From Acidobacteriota bacterium (GTDB lineage Bacteria > Acidobacteriota > Blastocatellia > RBC074), in NCBI GenBank assembly GCA_018268995.1, contig JAFDVL010000039.1, forward strand, positions 62,001 through 126,000: DNA of 64,000 bases, written 5' to 3'. The position numbers and the translations under genes were made by a program. Each line of letters begins with the position of its first letter. Position 1 is the stretch's first letter. Below are positions 44,798 through 52,806 of this stretch, one piece after another. Below the pieces are notes generated by a model. That model saw nothing but the letters and a program-made list of their open reading frames with translations. It was not told the DNA's origin and searched no databases.

Positions 44798-47625
44798 CGG
44801 TACTTGTCCTCAAAACGAGTGAGTTGTTTCAGAAAGACCAATTCCACATCGCCAATCGGGCCGTTGCGCTGCTTGCCGATGATGATTTCGGCGATGTTTT
44901 GTTTTTCCGTTTCGGGGTTGTACACATCGTCACGGTAAATAAACATCACGATGTCGGCGTCCTGCTCGATGCTCCCAGACTCACGTAAATCGGAAAGCTG
45001 TGGGCGATGGTCAGAACGCGATTCGACAGCGCGGGAAAGCTGGGAGAGGGCGATTAGAGGCACATTCATTTCCTTGGCAATTGCCTTCAGATCGCGGGAA
45101 ATTTGCGAAACTTCCTGCTGTCGCGACTCAACGCGGCCTTTGCCGCTCATGAGTTGCAGGTAATCCACGATGATCATGTCCAGCCCGCGCTGTTCGTTCT
45201 TCAGGCGGCGAACCTTCGCGCGCATTTCGAGTGCATTAATCGCGGGCGTGTCATCCAGGAAGATTTGCGCTTCGGCCAATTCGCTGACGCCCATTGCCAG
45301 ATGTCGCCAATCCTCTTTGCTCAGCATGCCGGTGCGCAACCGATGCGCGTCAATACGCGCCTGCGCGCAGAGCATACGTTGGACAAGCTGTTCCTTACTC
45401 ATTTCGAGCGAAAAGATGCCGACGATGGCCCGGTTGCCATGATGCTGTTGGCGCATCGCCGCGTTTTGCGCGATGTTGAGGCAGAAGGCTGTGTTGTGAA
45501 CGCAAATATCATTGGCTACGAAGTTGTGCGTTGCGGGAATCGTGAGATCGTACACTTGCTTCGCGCCCACGTATTCAATAGACGTGATCTCATCCCAATA
45601 AATATCGCTGTTGGCGATTTCGCGCAGTGATTGATTGTCCAACACATTCGCCAAGGTCAGCAGCTTCTGACGTGGCAATTCGCGCTGCCCTACGTGGATG
45701 TTCGTATGCCCTTTAATGCCTGCTCGCTGCGCCAGCGAACTCCACGACTCTGCGCCTTTTGCTTGTGCCAGCGACTCCCAAACGGGCATCGGGATCAGGT
45801 CACGATTGGTACGGTTCGTTTCCTTGTCGAGGATTTGCACGGCTTTGGCCAGCTTCTCCTCTTTTGCGAAGATACCAATTTCTGCGGCAAAGCGTCGGAT
45901 TGAATCGGCGTGCGTGATGTCAAGCTGCCAAGCGCTGCGGCGTACATCCTGATACTTCACTTGCCGTTGCCGGAGTTTGGCAATCACCCCAAAGCGCAAA
46001 AGCAAATGTTGAAGCTGGCGGGCGAGCTTTTCACTGACCGTAGCATAGCCAATTTGTGCCAAATGCTCCCCTGTAATCGCAACCCAGCCATCTGTAGCAA
46101 AGAGGCGATTGAGAAAGAGCGCGAGTTTAGGCTTGGTGAGTTTGAAGATGAGGGCAGGGATCGTTTTATGATGTGCGGTCTTTCCCCATAGTCCCAATTC
46201 TTCAAGCCAGACTTTCAAGGGATTGTTACGCGAGCTATTAGACGCGACATTCAAGGCATTCAAATCTACCATTAAGGCCTGGCAAAGCCGTTCCGAGATA
46301 ATTGCATCCGGCACACATTCGCCTTTCTGCCACGCACAAATTAGCGAGGGAGAAACGCCTAACGCGATTGCCAGCCGACGGCTTGTGCCGCGTGGTTGCA
46401 GGCGAAGGATGTTCCGTAATTGTTCGCCGAATGATTGGCGCTGGGAAGCCAACTGCTCATAATCTAACGGAACAGAAAATGAAGGAGCGCGAAATTCGGA
46501 AGCTTTCTGCCGAACCTTGAGATTTGGGAAGTCTGCAACAGCAGCAGCGTAGTCAGCCTGAATTGATGGATTTGTATTGGTAAATTCCGGCGTCTGCTTG
46601 GTCAAACAGCCATCGCCTATCAAATAGGCCAGCAACTTTATCTTTCCATCGCTAATGGTTTCCGTACCGAAAACATTGATTACGCGCGGCACAGCAATCT
46701 TATCGCCGACTTTCAACTCGCTTAATTTGCGCCAGCCATCGAAGGTCAGGAACGGATGCGTGATGGTAGATTCAACTTGTCTGCCTAAACACGTGGTAAC
46801 ACGAAACACAGGCTTGATGCCGTCGTCTACAAAAGCACTGGGTGCAGTAAAGCTAAGCTTCCAATGATTGTTTAGCGTGAGCAAGCACGCGGCTTTGCGA
46901 TGATAGATTTCTTCAATTGTCGTCAGGCTTCCGTCTTCCTGAACAATCTCTGACGCAGCAGCAAGGCATTTCCCCATTGACGGCCTGGCCGCCACGATTA
47001 CTAAATCGCCGCGCTGCAACCCAGAGGTCATGTAATCTAAATCGCGGAATCCGGTGCTGATTCCGGTGACCAGCTGTTCGCGGCTGGCGATTTCTTCGAT
47101 GTGCTGGAGTTGCTTGTGTGCGACTTCGCTGATGGGGACGAAGCCTTGGCGAATGCGATCTTCGGCGATGGCGAGGATCGAACGCTCGGCTTCGTCGAGC
47201 AGAATGTCCGGTTCATCTTCGGCGTCGAAGCAGCGGTTGATGATTTGATTCGACGTGGTGATGAGTTTGCGAACGATGGATTTGCCTTTGACGATGCGAC
47301 AGTATTCCTGAATGTTCGAGAAGCGCGGAACCCCGTCAATCAAGGCTGCGATGAAAGCCCCTCCGCCGATCAAATCCAAATCGCCCGAATGCCGTAGCGC
47401 ATCCTGTAACGTGATCGGATCAATCGCGCGCCCCTGTTCCATCAGTTGCAGCATCTTGTCGTAGATGCGGCGATGCGAATCGAGAAAGAAATCATCGCGC
47501 CGGAGCATTTCTGCTGCCTGATTGATCGTCGTGTTATCGAGCAGGATGGCACCGAGGATGGAGCGCTCGGCTTCAATGTTACTTGGTAAGGCTCTATCGA
47601 AGGGGGAATCCGCGTTCTTCGCCAT
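44791..47625 (-). CDS. dnaB: Replicative DNA helicase DnaB with an intein
   Basis: The 944-residue frame encodes a DnaB extein of 452 residues (usual length) interrupted by a 492-residue intein. The N-terminal domain (1-100) and the RecA-like domain are normal; Walker A reads R-P-S-M-G-K and continues T-A-F-C after splicing. Downstream motifs D-Y-L-Q-L-M and Q-L-S-R are present. DnaB unwinds DNA at the replication fork. It is co-transcribed with the ribosomal protein genes upstream on the minus strand. Until the intein splices out, the ATPase site is split and inactive. Confidence 0.95.
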   Translation of the reverse strand: MAKNADSPFDRALPSNIEAERSILGAILLDNTTINQAAEMLRRDDFFLDSHRRIYDKMLQLMEQGRAIDPITLQDALRHSGDLDLIGGGAFIAALIDGVPRFSNIQEYCRIVKGKSIVRKLITTSNQIINRCFDAEDEPDILLDEAERSILAIAEDRIRQGFVPISEVAHKQLQHIEEIASREQLVTGISTGFRDLDYMTSGLQRGDLVIVAARPSMGKCLAAASEIVQEDGSLTTIEEIYHRKAACLLTLNNHWKLSFTAPSAFVDDGIKPVFRVTTCLGRQVESTITHPFLTFDGWRKLSELKVGDKIAVPRVINVFGTETISDGKIKLLAYLIGDGCLTKQTPEFTNTNPSIQADYAAAVADFPNLKVRQKASEFRAPSFSVPLDYEQLASQRQSFGEQLRNILRLQPRGTSRRLAIALGVSPSLICAWQKGECVPDAIISERLCQALMVDLNALNVASNSSRNNPLKVWLEELGLWGKTAHHKTIPALIFKLTKPKLALFLNRLFATDGWVAITGEHLAQIGYATVSEKLARQLQHLLLRFGVIAKLRQRQVKYQDVRRSAWQLDITHADSIRRFAAEIGIFAKEEKLAKAVQILDKETNRTNRDLIPMPVWESLAQAKGAESWSSLAQRAGIKGHTNIHVGQRELPRQKLLTLANVLDNQSLREIANSDIYWDEITSIEYVGAKQVYDLTIPATHNFVANDICVHNTAFCLNIAQNAAMRQQHHGNRAIVGIFSLEMSKEQLVQRMLCAQARIDAHRLRTGMLSKEDWRHLAMGVSELAEAQIFLDDTPAINALEMRAKVRRLKNEQRGLDMIIVDYLQLMSGKGRVESRQQEVSQISRDLKAIAKEMNVPLIALSQLSRAVESRSDHRPQLSDLRESGSIEQDADIVMFIYRDDVYNPETEKQNIAEIIIGKQRNGPIGDVELVFLKQLTRFEDKYRE
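45493..46968 (-). other. Intein in DnaB at the Walker A Lys/Thr site
   Basis: Intein residues 220-711 of the precursor: Cys220 first, H-N last (His710-Asn711), Thr as +1 extein residue. Splicing block B T-I-T-H (287-290) and the closing V-H-N are intact. Two LAGLIDADG-type motifs keep their Asp residues (D338 in L-I-G-D-G and D512 in F-A-T-D-G), so the homing endonuclease may be active. An XRE-like helix-turn-helix (about 413-438) is inserted. The site is the known DnaB Walker A position. Confidence 0.92.
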
Positions 47626-47656
47626 GACGTTTGGGTGTTCGGAAGTAGTGTTTTTT

Positions 47657-47731
47657 AGCTACGGATTTCACAGATGGGCACAGATTAAGAACATAGAAAA
47701 ATCTGCGTTAATCCGTGTGAACCTGTGGCTC
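47657..47731. repeat. Imperfect palindrome, word CCACAGGTTCACAC
   Basis: Left arm from 47657 and right arm ending 47731 pair at roughly 24 of 31 positions. The right arm shares 18 of about 20 bases with the inner word of the palindrome at 6645-6782. It overlaps the last codons of the small membrane protein gene (47708-48010), supplying its stop codon. Confidence 0.75.
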
Positions 47732-48010
47732 AATATTTTCGTCCGGCAATTTTTCGCCTTGTGATTTTTGGTCAGGAGTTTGACCGCGCATCTTATCTTT
47801 TTGGTACTCAACGGCGGCTTTGGCCTGGGGGCGAAAAGCGATTTGATCCAAAGCCATCATGCCTGTGCTAATCAGTCCGGGTTCCTCTTTCGCGCGGCGT
47901 TGATACTCTTCATCGGTCATTTTGGTACGCCGTCGCTGCTCATAAATCAGTGACCCAAACATCAACACAACCAATCCAATTGCCGCCAGCCAAATGATCG
48001 CGTCTGTCAT
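47708..48010 (-). CDS. Small single-TM hypothetical protein
   Basis: The 100-residue protein has one TM segment (about 5-22) and a basic-acidic tail with a M-T-D-E-E-Y-Q-R-R-A-K-E-E motif. No family recognised. Its last seven residues (E-P-Q-V-H-T-D) and stop are encoded by the palindrome at 47657-47731, so the original C-terminus may have been different. It lies between rplI and dnaB on the same strand. Confidence 0.65.
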   Translation of the reverse strand: MTDAIIWLAAIGLVVLMFGSLIYEQRRRTKMTDEEYQRRAKEEPGLISTGMMALDQIAFRPQAKAAVEYQKDKMRGQTPDQKSQGEKLPDENIEPQVHTD

Positions 48011-48039
48011 ACAACATCTCCCAGAAAAAGAGGGGCGAA

Positions 48040-48080
48040 AGAAAAGACGGAGCGTGAGTTGATGCGCTCGCGCTCCGCCT
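48040..48080 (-). terminator. Terminator after rplI (minus strand)
   Basis: A 9-bp stem (48046-48054 with 48071-48079, one G-T pair) followed on the minus strand by TTTTCTTT. It lies 36 bases downstream of rplI, so the ribosomal-protein transcript probably ends here; dnaB would then need its own promoter or readthrough. Confidence 0.65.
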
Positions 48081-48115
48081 TCTTTTATCGCAAAGATGCT
48101 TGATTTTGTACAGGT

Positions 48116-48577
48116 CTAAGCTGCTTCTTCTTTTTTCACTGCCACCTTGAGGGTCGCAGTAACGTCACGGTGCAGCTTCACGGGAACTTCAAAATCGCCT
48201 GTTTCCTTGATCGGCTCGGCCAATTGAATTTTCCGGCGGTCAATCTCAAAGCCTTTGGCCGCAATCGCTTCAGCAATGTCCATCGAAGTGACAGAACCAT
48301 ACAGCACGCCGTGTTCGCCGACTTTGCGCGCGAATTCGAGCGTGAGGGATTGCAGCAAAGCGGCTTGCCCTTCGGCAGCAGACCTGTCGGCAGCAGCTTT
48401 TTTCAGGAATGCTTCGCGTTGCTTTTGGATCGCTTTCACATTGGCGGCGGTCGCCTGCACAGCTAAACCGCGCGGTAAGAGATAATTTCGACCATAACCA
48501 GGACGCACTTTGACGAGTTCGCCGCGCGACCCCAAATTTTCTACGTCTTCACGTAGCAATAGCTCCATTTGTGCCAT
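48116..48577 (-). CDS. rplI: 50S ribosomal protein L9
   Basis: The 153-residue protein has the L9 opening L-L-R-E-D-V-E-N-L-G and V-R-P-G-Y-G-R-N-Y-L-L-P-R-G-L-A, a long central helix and a C-terminal domain with V-K-L-H-R-D-V-T. It binds 23S rRNA near the L1 stalk base. It follows rpsR in the conserved rpsF-rpsR-rplI order, which supports the call, and has GGAG upstream of ATG 48577. Confidence 0.97.
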   Translation of the reverse strand: MAQMELLLREDVENLGSRGELVKVRPGYGRNYLLPRGLAVQATAANVKAIQKQREAFLKKAAADRSAAEGQAALLQSLTLEFARKVGEHGVLYGSVTSMDIAEAIAAKGFEIDRRKIQLAEPIKETGDFEVPVKLHRDVTATLKVAVKKEEAA

Positions 48578-48607
48578 AACAATAACTCCTTCAACTTGAG
48601 GCCGGGT

Positions 48608-48892
48608 TTAGGCCTGGACGTAAGGCAACAAAGCAACCGTCCGCGCACGTTTGATTGCTTCGGCGATTTTGCGTTGCTGCAAGGCGCTGACGCCGGAAAG
48701 GCGCGCGGGCAAAATCTTTCCGTTTTCGGTTAAGAACGATTGCAGTAATTTGACGTCCTTGTAATCAATGTAATCAATCTTTTCAGCCGACAGTTTGGAA
48801 GAGCGACGGCGGCGGCCCCCACCTGACATGGGAGGCCGTTTGTTGGCGTCATTCCTATCCCCTCTATCATTTCTTTCATTAAATCTTGGCAT
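48608..48892 (-). CDS. rpsR: 30S ribosomal protein S18
   Basis: The 94-residue protein has a charged N-terminal extension (about 30 residues rich in R, N, D, G) before the S18 core D-Y-K-D-V-K-L-L-Q-S-F-L, I-L-P-A-R-L-S-G and Q-Q-R-K-I-A-E-A-I-K-R-A-R. S18 forms a heterodimer with S6 in the platform of the small subunit. It lies between rpsF and rplI, 30 bases before the latter. Confidence 0.96.
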   Translation of the reverse strand: MPRFNERNDRGDRNDANKRPPMSGGGRRRRSSKLSAEKIDYIDYKDVKLLQSFLTENGKILPARLSGVSALQQRKIAEAIKRARTVALLPYVQA

Positions 48893-48939
48893 AAATTATG
48901 TCCTCAAAAATAAACGTGAATTGAATGCTGCCAACAGAG

Positions 48940-49347
48940 TTAGGACTCAAACCCCTCATCGTCATCAGAAGCATCTTCGTCGTCAACATCAGCGCCACCG
49001 GCAGCGGCAGCACGCACTGAAACCTTGCGGCGCGATTTCAGTTTTTCTGCCCGCTTGAGGTCTTCATCCGTTCGCACGGTCAGATGGCGAATGACCAGAT
49101 CGCTGACGCGCAACCGACGCTCGACTTCGGCAATTTCGTGTCCAGTGCCTTCGATGTACAGGACGACATAAACGCCTTCGTCAAATTTTCCGATTTTGTA
49201 GGCCAGTTTCCGACGGCCCCAAACATCTGTTTTGGTAACTTTTCCGCCCAAATCGGCGACAACCGTTTCTAATTGGGAATTGAGTTTGTTGAGGTCTTCT
49301 TCAGTCGTGCTAGGACCCGCAATAAAAACTACTTCGTAGGTTCTCAA
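48940..49347 (-). CDS. rpsF: 30S ribosomal protein S6
   Basis: The 135-residue protein starts M-R-T-Y-E-V-V-F-I and has the S6 core R-R-K-L-A-Y-K-I-G-K and E-R-R-L-R-V-S-D-L-V-I-R-H-L, then an acidic C-terminal tail rich in Asp, Glu and Ala. It binds S18 in the small subunit. It is first of the rpsF-rpsR-rplI set, 78 bases downstream of pth. Shine-Dalgarno AGGAGG lies upstream. Confidence 0.96.
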   Translation of the reverse strand: MRTYEVVFIAGPSTTEEDLNKLNSQLETVVADLGGKVTKTDVWGRRKLAYKIGKFDEGVYVVLYIEGTGHEIAEVERRLRVSDLVIRHLTVRTDEDLKRAEKLKSRRKVSVRAAAAGGADVDDEDASDDDEGFES

Positions 49348-49424
49348 GATAAATCCTCCTTGTGGATTTTGATTCGCCCAACGTTGCTAACATTGAGCAA
49401 GGAGAAAGCCAGTTGAGGTGGCTT

Positions 49425-49982
49425 CTAATTGTATTTCGACATCGCCTCAGCAATGCCATTTTGCAAAAGAACTTCGACTGCATCCGCAGCCACAATAATT
49501 GCTTCGTTCAGGACAACGTGTTCGCTTTTACTGAATTCGCCTAAAACAAAATCCGATAAATTGCTAATCGGATGATCTGGCGCGATGCCGACGCGTAAAC
49601 GCGCAAACTGAGAAGTCCCGATTTCTTTGATGATGGATTTCAGCCCGTTTTGCCCGCCCGCACTGCCTTCCCGGCGCACGCGAATCTTGCCCACAGGCAA
49701 AGCCACATCATCGCTAATTATCAAAATATCATCGGCCTTGATGTCGTGCTTTTTCATCAATGCCTTCACCGCCACGCCGCTCAAATTCATGAAAGTTTGC
49801 GGTTTGACCAGCAGCGCCTCAATCCCGCGAATATTGGCCTTGGTGGAATGCGACTGGCATTCCGGGGTTCTCACTTCGCGTCCACTGCGGCGGGCTAACT
49901 CATCAACTACCCAAAAGCCGCAATTGTGACGCGTCCGTTCGTATTTCTCGCCCGGGTTCCCCAAGCCAACGATCAAGAACAT
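49425..49982 (-). CDS. pth: Peptidyl-tRNA hydrolase
   Basis: The 185-residue enzyme has the Pth opening L-I-V-G-L-G-N-P-G-E-K-Y-E-R-T-R-H-N-C-G-F and the catalytic His in R-H-N; P-Q-T-F-M-N-L-S-G and G-Q-N-G-L-K-S-I follow. It frees tRNA from stalled peptidyl-tRNA. Its ATG directly follows the palindrome at 49983-50077, so no Shine-Dalgarno separates it from rplY upstream. Typical operon with rplY. Confidence 0.95.
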   Translation of the reverse strand: MFLIVGLGNPGEKYERTRHNCGFWVVDELARRSGREVRTPECQSHSTKANIRGIEALLVKPQTFMNLSGVAVKALMKKHDIKADDILIISDDVALPVGKIRVRREGSAGGQNGLKSIIKEIGTSQFARLRVGIAPDHPISNLSDFVLGEFSKSEHVVLNEAIIVAADAVEVLLQNGIAEAMSKYN

Positions 49983-49989
49983 AGCCCAG

Positions 49990-50077
49990 AGTCTGGAAAG
50001 TCTGGAAAGTCTGGAGAGTCTGGAGAGTCAAACCGACAGACTCTATAGACCCGATAGACGCTAAGACTCTATAGACT
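49990..50077. repeat. Stuttered palindrome, 9-bp word AGTCTGGAA
   Basis: Left arm 49990-50029 is a 9-bp tandem repeat (about 4.4 units of AGTCTGGAA/G) and the right side (about 50037-50077) repeats AGACTCTATAGAC; together they form an imperfect palindrome. It fills the gap exactly from the base after the rplY stop codon to the base before the pth ATG. Confidence 0.85.
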
Positions 50078-50716
50078 TTATTTCTTCTCTTCGGTCTTGC
50101 CCTTCTTAATCACTTCCGGCTCAGCAGGGTTTTCTGCCGCAGCGGTTTCTTCGCGTGGGGCAACGACAGTAACGATCACAGTTTCAGCATCTGTGACCAC
50201 CTGAAATTTATCTGCATCCAGTTTCAAATCACCAACCTTCAGGTTCTGTCCCAAGCCCAGCGATGTCACATCTACATCAAGGTGATCCACCAAATCAGAA
50301 GGCAAACAACGAACGCTGATTGCGTGATTGACCACTTCCAGAATTCCGCCGAAGGTCTTTACGCCATCTGCTTCGCCCACAATCTTCAAAGCGACTTCGA
50401 ACTCTGAGCGTTCGGTCAACGAAATGCGTTGCAGATCAAGATGCCAGACACCACCTTTAATCGGGTCAAGCTGCATCTCAGAGATTTTTACAGGTGAGGC
50501 GGCACCATTCAAATTCAGGGTGAAAATGCCATGTCGGCCATGCGCCCGCACAAACGCACCTAACTCTCTTTTGACCACACTTGCCGCAACAGCATCCTGT
50601 CCGCCACCATAAACTGTGACCGGAATCAACCCGCTACGACGTAAACGTCCAGCAGCATTTTTTCCACGTTCTTCACGCGGCTGGGCATTAAGTGAAATAC
50701 TGGTATCTAAACTCAT
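50078..50716 (-). CDS. rplY: 50S ribosomal protein L25/Ctc
   Basis: The 212-residue protein has the L25 N-terminal domain (R-R-S-G-L-I-P-V-T-V-Y-G-G-G near 25-38) and the longer TL5/Ctc C-terminal domain, with an acidic-lysine tail. It binds 5S rRNA. Length fits the two-domain form. It lies between prs and pth, the common prs-rplY-pth arrangement. Confidence 0.94.
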   Translation of the reverse strand: MSLDTSISLNAQPREERGKNAAGRLRRSGLIPVTVYGGGQDAVAASVVKRELGAFVRAHGRHGIFTLNLNGAASPVKISEMQLDPIKGGVWHLDLQRISLTERSEFEVALKIVGEADGVKTFGGILEVVNHAISVRCLPSDLVDHLDVDVTSLGLGQNLKVGDLKLDADKFQVVTDAETVIVTVVAPREETAAAENPAEPEVIKKGKTEEKK

Positions 50717-50741
50717 AAACGTAAACTCCCAAACTAAATTC

Positions 50742-51689
50742 TCAAATGAACAAGCGGCTCACAGAAGTCTCATCGTGAATGGATTTGATGGCTTCTGCCA
50801 AGAGCGGCGCGATGCTCAAACATTCATATTGCGAAGACGTGCGCGCTTTCTCAGCTGGCACCGTGTTCGTGATCACCACTTTTTCCAACGGTGAATTTGC
50901 GATGCGTTCCAGCGCATTCCCGGAAAGAACCGCGTGGACACAACTGGCCACAATGCTTTTTGCGCCTTCTTTTTTCAAGGCCTCCGCCACCTTGGTTAAG
51001 GTTCCTGCCGTGTCCGCCATATCGTCCACCACCAGCACGTTACGGCCTTCAACCCGACCGATGACATTCATCACTTCGGCTTCCGCATGGCCCGGCTTGG
51101 ATTTATCGCGGCGTTTATCCACGATGGCAAAATCCGCGCTGAGCCGCTTGGCATACGCTCTGGCCCGTTCGGCTCCGCCTGGGTCAGGTGCAACGACCAC
51201 CAGGTTTTCGATCTGCTGCTTCAGGAAGTAATCAATGATAATCGGCGAAGCAAACAGGTGATCTACCGGAATATCAAAAAAGCCCTGAATCTGAGGCGCG
51301 TGCAAATCCACGGCCAACACGCGATCTGCGCCTGCGGTAGTGATTAGATTCGCTACCAGTCGGGCAGAAATCGCAATGCGCGGTTTGTCTTTTTTGTCGC
51401 CGCGACCATATCCGTAGTATGGAATCACCGCCGTAATGCGATCTGCCGAAGAACGACGAAACGCATCAATCATCAACAACAGTTCCATCAAACTGGTGTC
51501 TACCGGCGGGCAGGTTGGCTGCACAATAAAGACATCGCTGCCACGTACATTTTCAAGGATCTGAAAATTAAACTCACCGTCAGGAAAGCGCGTGGTATTG
51601 GCACGCCCTAACGGGATGCCCAAATACTGGCAAATTTCTTCAGCCAGCGGGCGGTTAGCGTTGCCGGAGAATACTTGTAAACTATTCAC
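50742..51689 (-). CDS. prs: Ribose-phosphate pyrophosphokinase
   Basis: The 315-residue enzyme has D-L-H-A-P-Q-I-Q-G-F-F-D-I-P and the PRPP loop V-D-D-M-A-D-T-A-G-T, plus R-R-S-S-A-D-R-I-T near the ATP site. It makes PRPP from ribose-5-phosphate and ATP for nucleotide, His and Trp synthesis. It follows the tRNA-Gln gene, 66 bases away, on the same strand, and precedes rplY by 25 bases. Confidence 0.97.
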   Translation of the reverse strand: MNSLQVFSGNANRPLAEEICQYLGIPLGRANTTRFPDGEFNFQILENVRGSDVFIVQPTCPPVDTSLMELLLMIDAFRRSSADRITAVIPYYGYGRGDKKDKPRIAISARLVANLITTAGADRVLAVDLHAPQIQGFFDIPVDHLFASPIIIDYFLKQQIENLVVVAPDPGGAERARAYAKRLSADFAIVDKRRDKSKPGHAEAEVMNVIGRVEGRNVLVVDDMADTAGTLTKVAEALKKEGAKSIVASCVHAVLSGNALERIANSPLEKVVITNTVPAEKARTSSQYECLSIAPLLAEAIKSIHDETSVSRLFI

Positions 51690-51755
51690 GGGACACTAAG
51701 AAAACCTTGGTACAACTTCTGTTTTGGCTCTCGCAGTAAGAGCCAGACAAAAAAA

Positions 51756-51831
<76 letters not shown>

Positions 51832-51882
51832 TAAACTTGATGGTAGGTTGTCGGAGCTAGATAACAAAAACCTTGTCTTGAT

Positions 51883-52800
51883 CTAACCTAATGTCCGAAA
51901 CCCAAAATCGGAAACTTCAGCGAGTGCGGCCTGATATTCATCTCGACTCAGCGTGCGCGTCGCTGCGCACCACCAATCTGAGTTGCCCAAGCTGTTTATT
52001 GCCTGAGTACGCGCCACATCGCTTTCAAAGATCGCAAAAACCGTAGAACCGCTCCCTGACATCAAAACCGCTATTGCCTGTAACGTCATCAACTGCTGCT
52101 TGATCTGGCCAATCAAGGGATACAACGCGAGTGCGGGATATTCAAGATCGTTGCGCAACTTCCATGTTTCCCGCCGCATGCGCGCGTAAGCGGCCTGCAA
52201 AGAAAACGGCATCTTATTCATGGCTGGCGAGCTTGTCAACTCAGAAGGTAAATTCGCATAGATTTCACGGGTCGGGACGTGAACGCCCGGATTCACCAGC
52301 AAAAGATAGGGAGACTGAAAATCCGTCATTGGATAAACTTCATCGCCACGCCCGATTCCAATCCCTGTTCCGCCAAAAAAGAAAAACGGTACATCTGAGC
52401 CAAGCTGTGAGCCAAGCCGAAATAAATCGTGGGGCGAAACGTCCAATTCCCAAAGTTTCGTTAGTGATAACAAGGCAATCGCCGCGTTGCTGCTGCCACC
52501 GCCGAGCCCAGCGCCCATCGGAATGCGTTTTTGTAAATCAATCTTTGCGCCCTTGTCGCAACCCGTCAGGTCTTTCAGTAACATCGCCGCGCGAACAATC
52601 AAATTTGTTTCATCGCACGGCACATCGGGATGATCACAGGTTAAGACAATTTCTGATTTTGTCGCCGAAAACTGCAATTGATCGCAAACGTCTATGGTTT
52701 GCAAAATCGTGCGCAGTTCGTGATAGCCGTCGGCGCGCCGCCCTAGAATTTCCAGCGTCCAGTTGATTTTTGCAAACGAGGAAACTTCAAAACTTGTCAT
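51883..52800 (-). CDS. ispE: 4-diphosphocytidyl-2-C-methyl-D-erythritol kinase
   Basis: The 305-residue GHMP kinase has A-K-I-N-W-T-L near the start, P-M-G-A-G-L-G-G-G-S-S-N-A-A for ATP binding and M-S-G-S-G-S-T-V-F near the end. It phosphorylates CDP-ME in the MEP isoprenoid pathway. It lies 53 bases upstream of tRNA-Gln and 7 bases downstream of the large glycosyltransferase fusion gene. Confidence 0.95.
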   Translation of the reverse strand: MTSFEVSSFAKINWTLEILGRRADGYHELRTILQTIDVCDQLQFSATKSEIVLTCDHPDVPCDETNLIVRAAMLLKDLTGCDKGAKIDLQKRIPMGAGLGGGSSNAAIALLSLTKLWELDVSPHDLFRLGSQLGSDVPFFFFGGTGIGIGRGDEVYPMTDFQSPYLLLVNPGVHVPTREIYANLPSELTSSPAMNKMPFSLQAAYARMRRETWKLRNDLEYPALALYPLIGQIKQQLMTLQAIAVLMSGSGSTVFAIFESDVARTQAINSLGNSDWWCAATRTLSRDEYQAALAEVSDFGFRTLG

Positions 52801-52806
52801 AGGTAA

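Noticed and set aside
44791..47625. dnaB looked too long and possibly frameshifted or fused.
   Set aside because: The excess is exactly accounted for by an in-frame intein with clear splice borders; the extein is of normal length.
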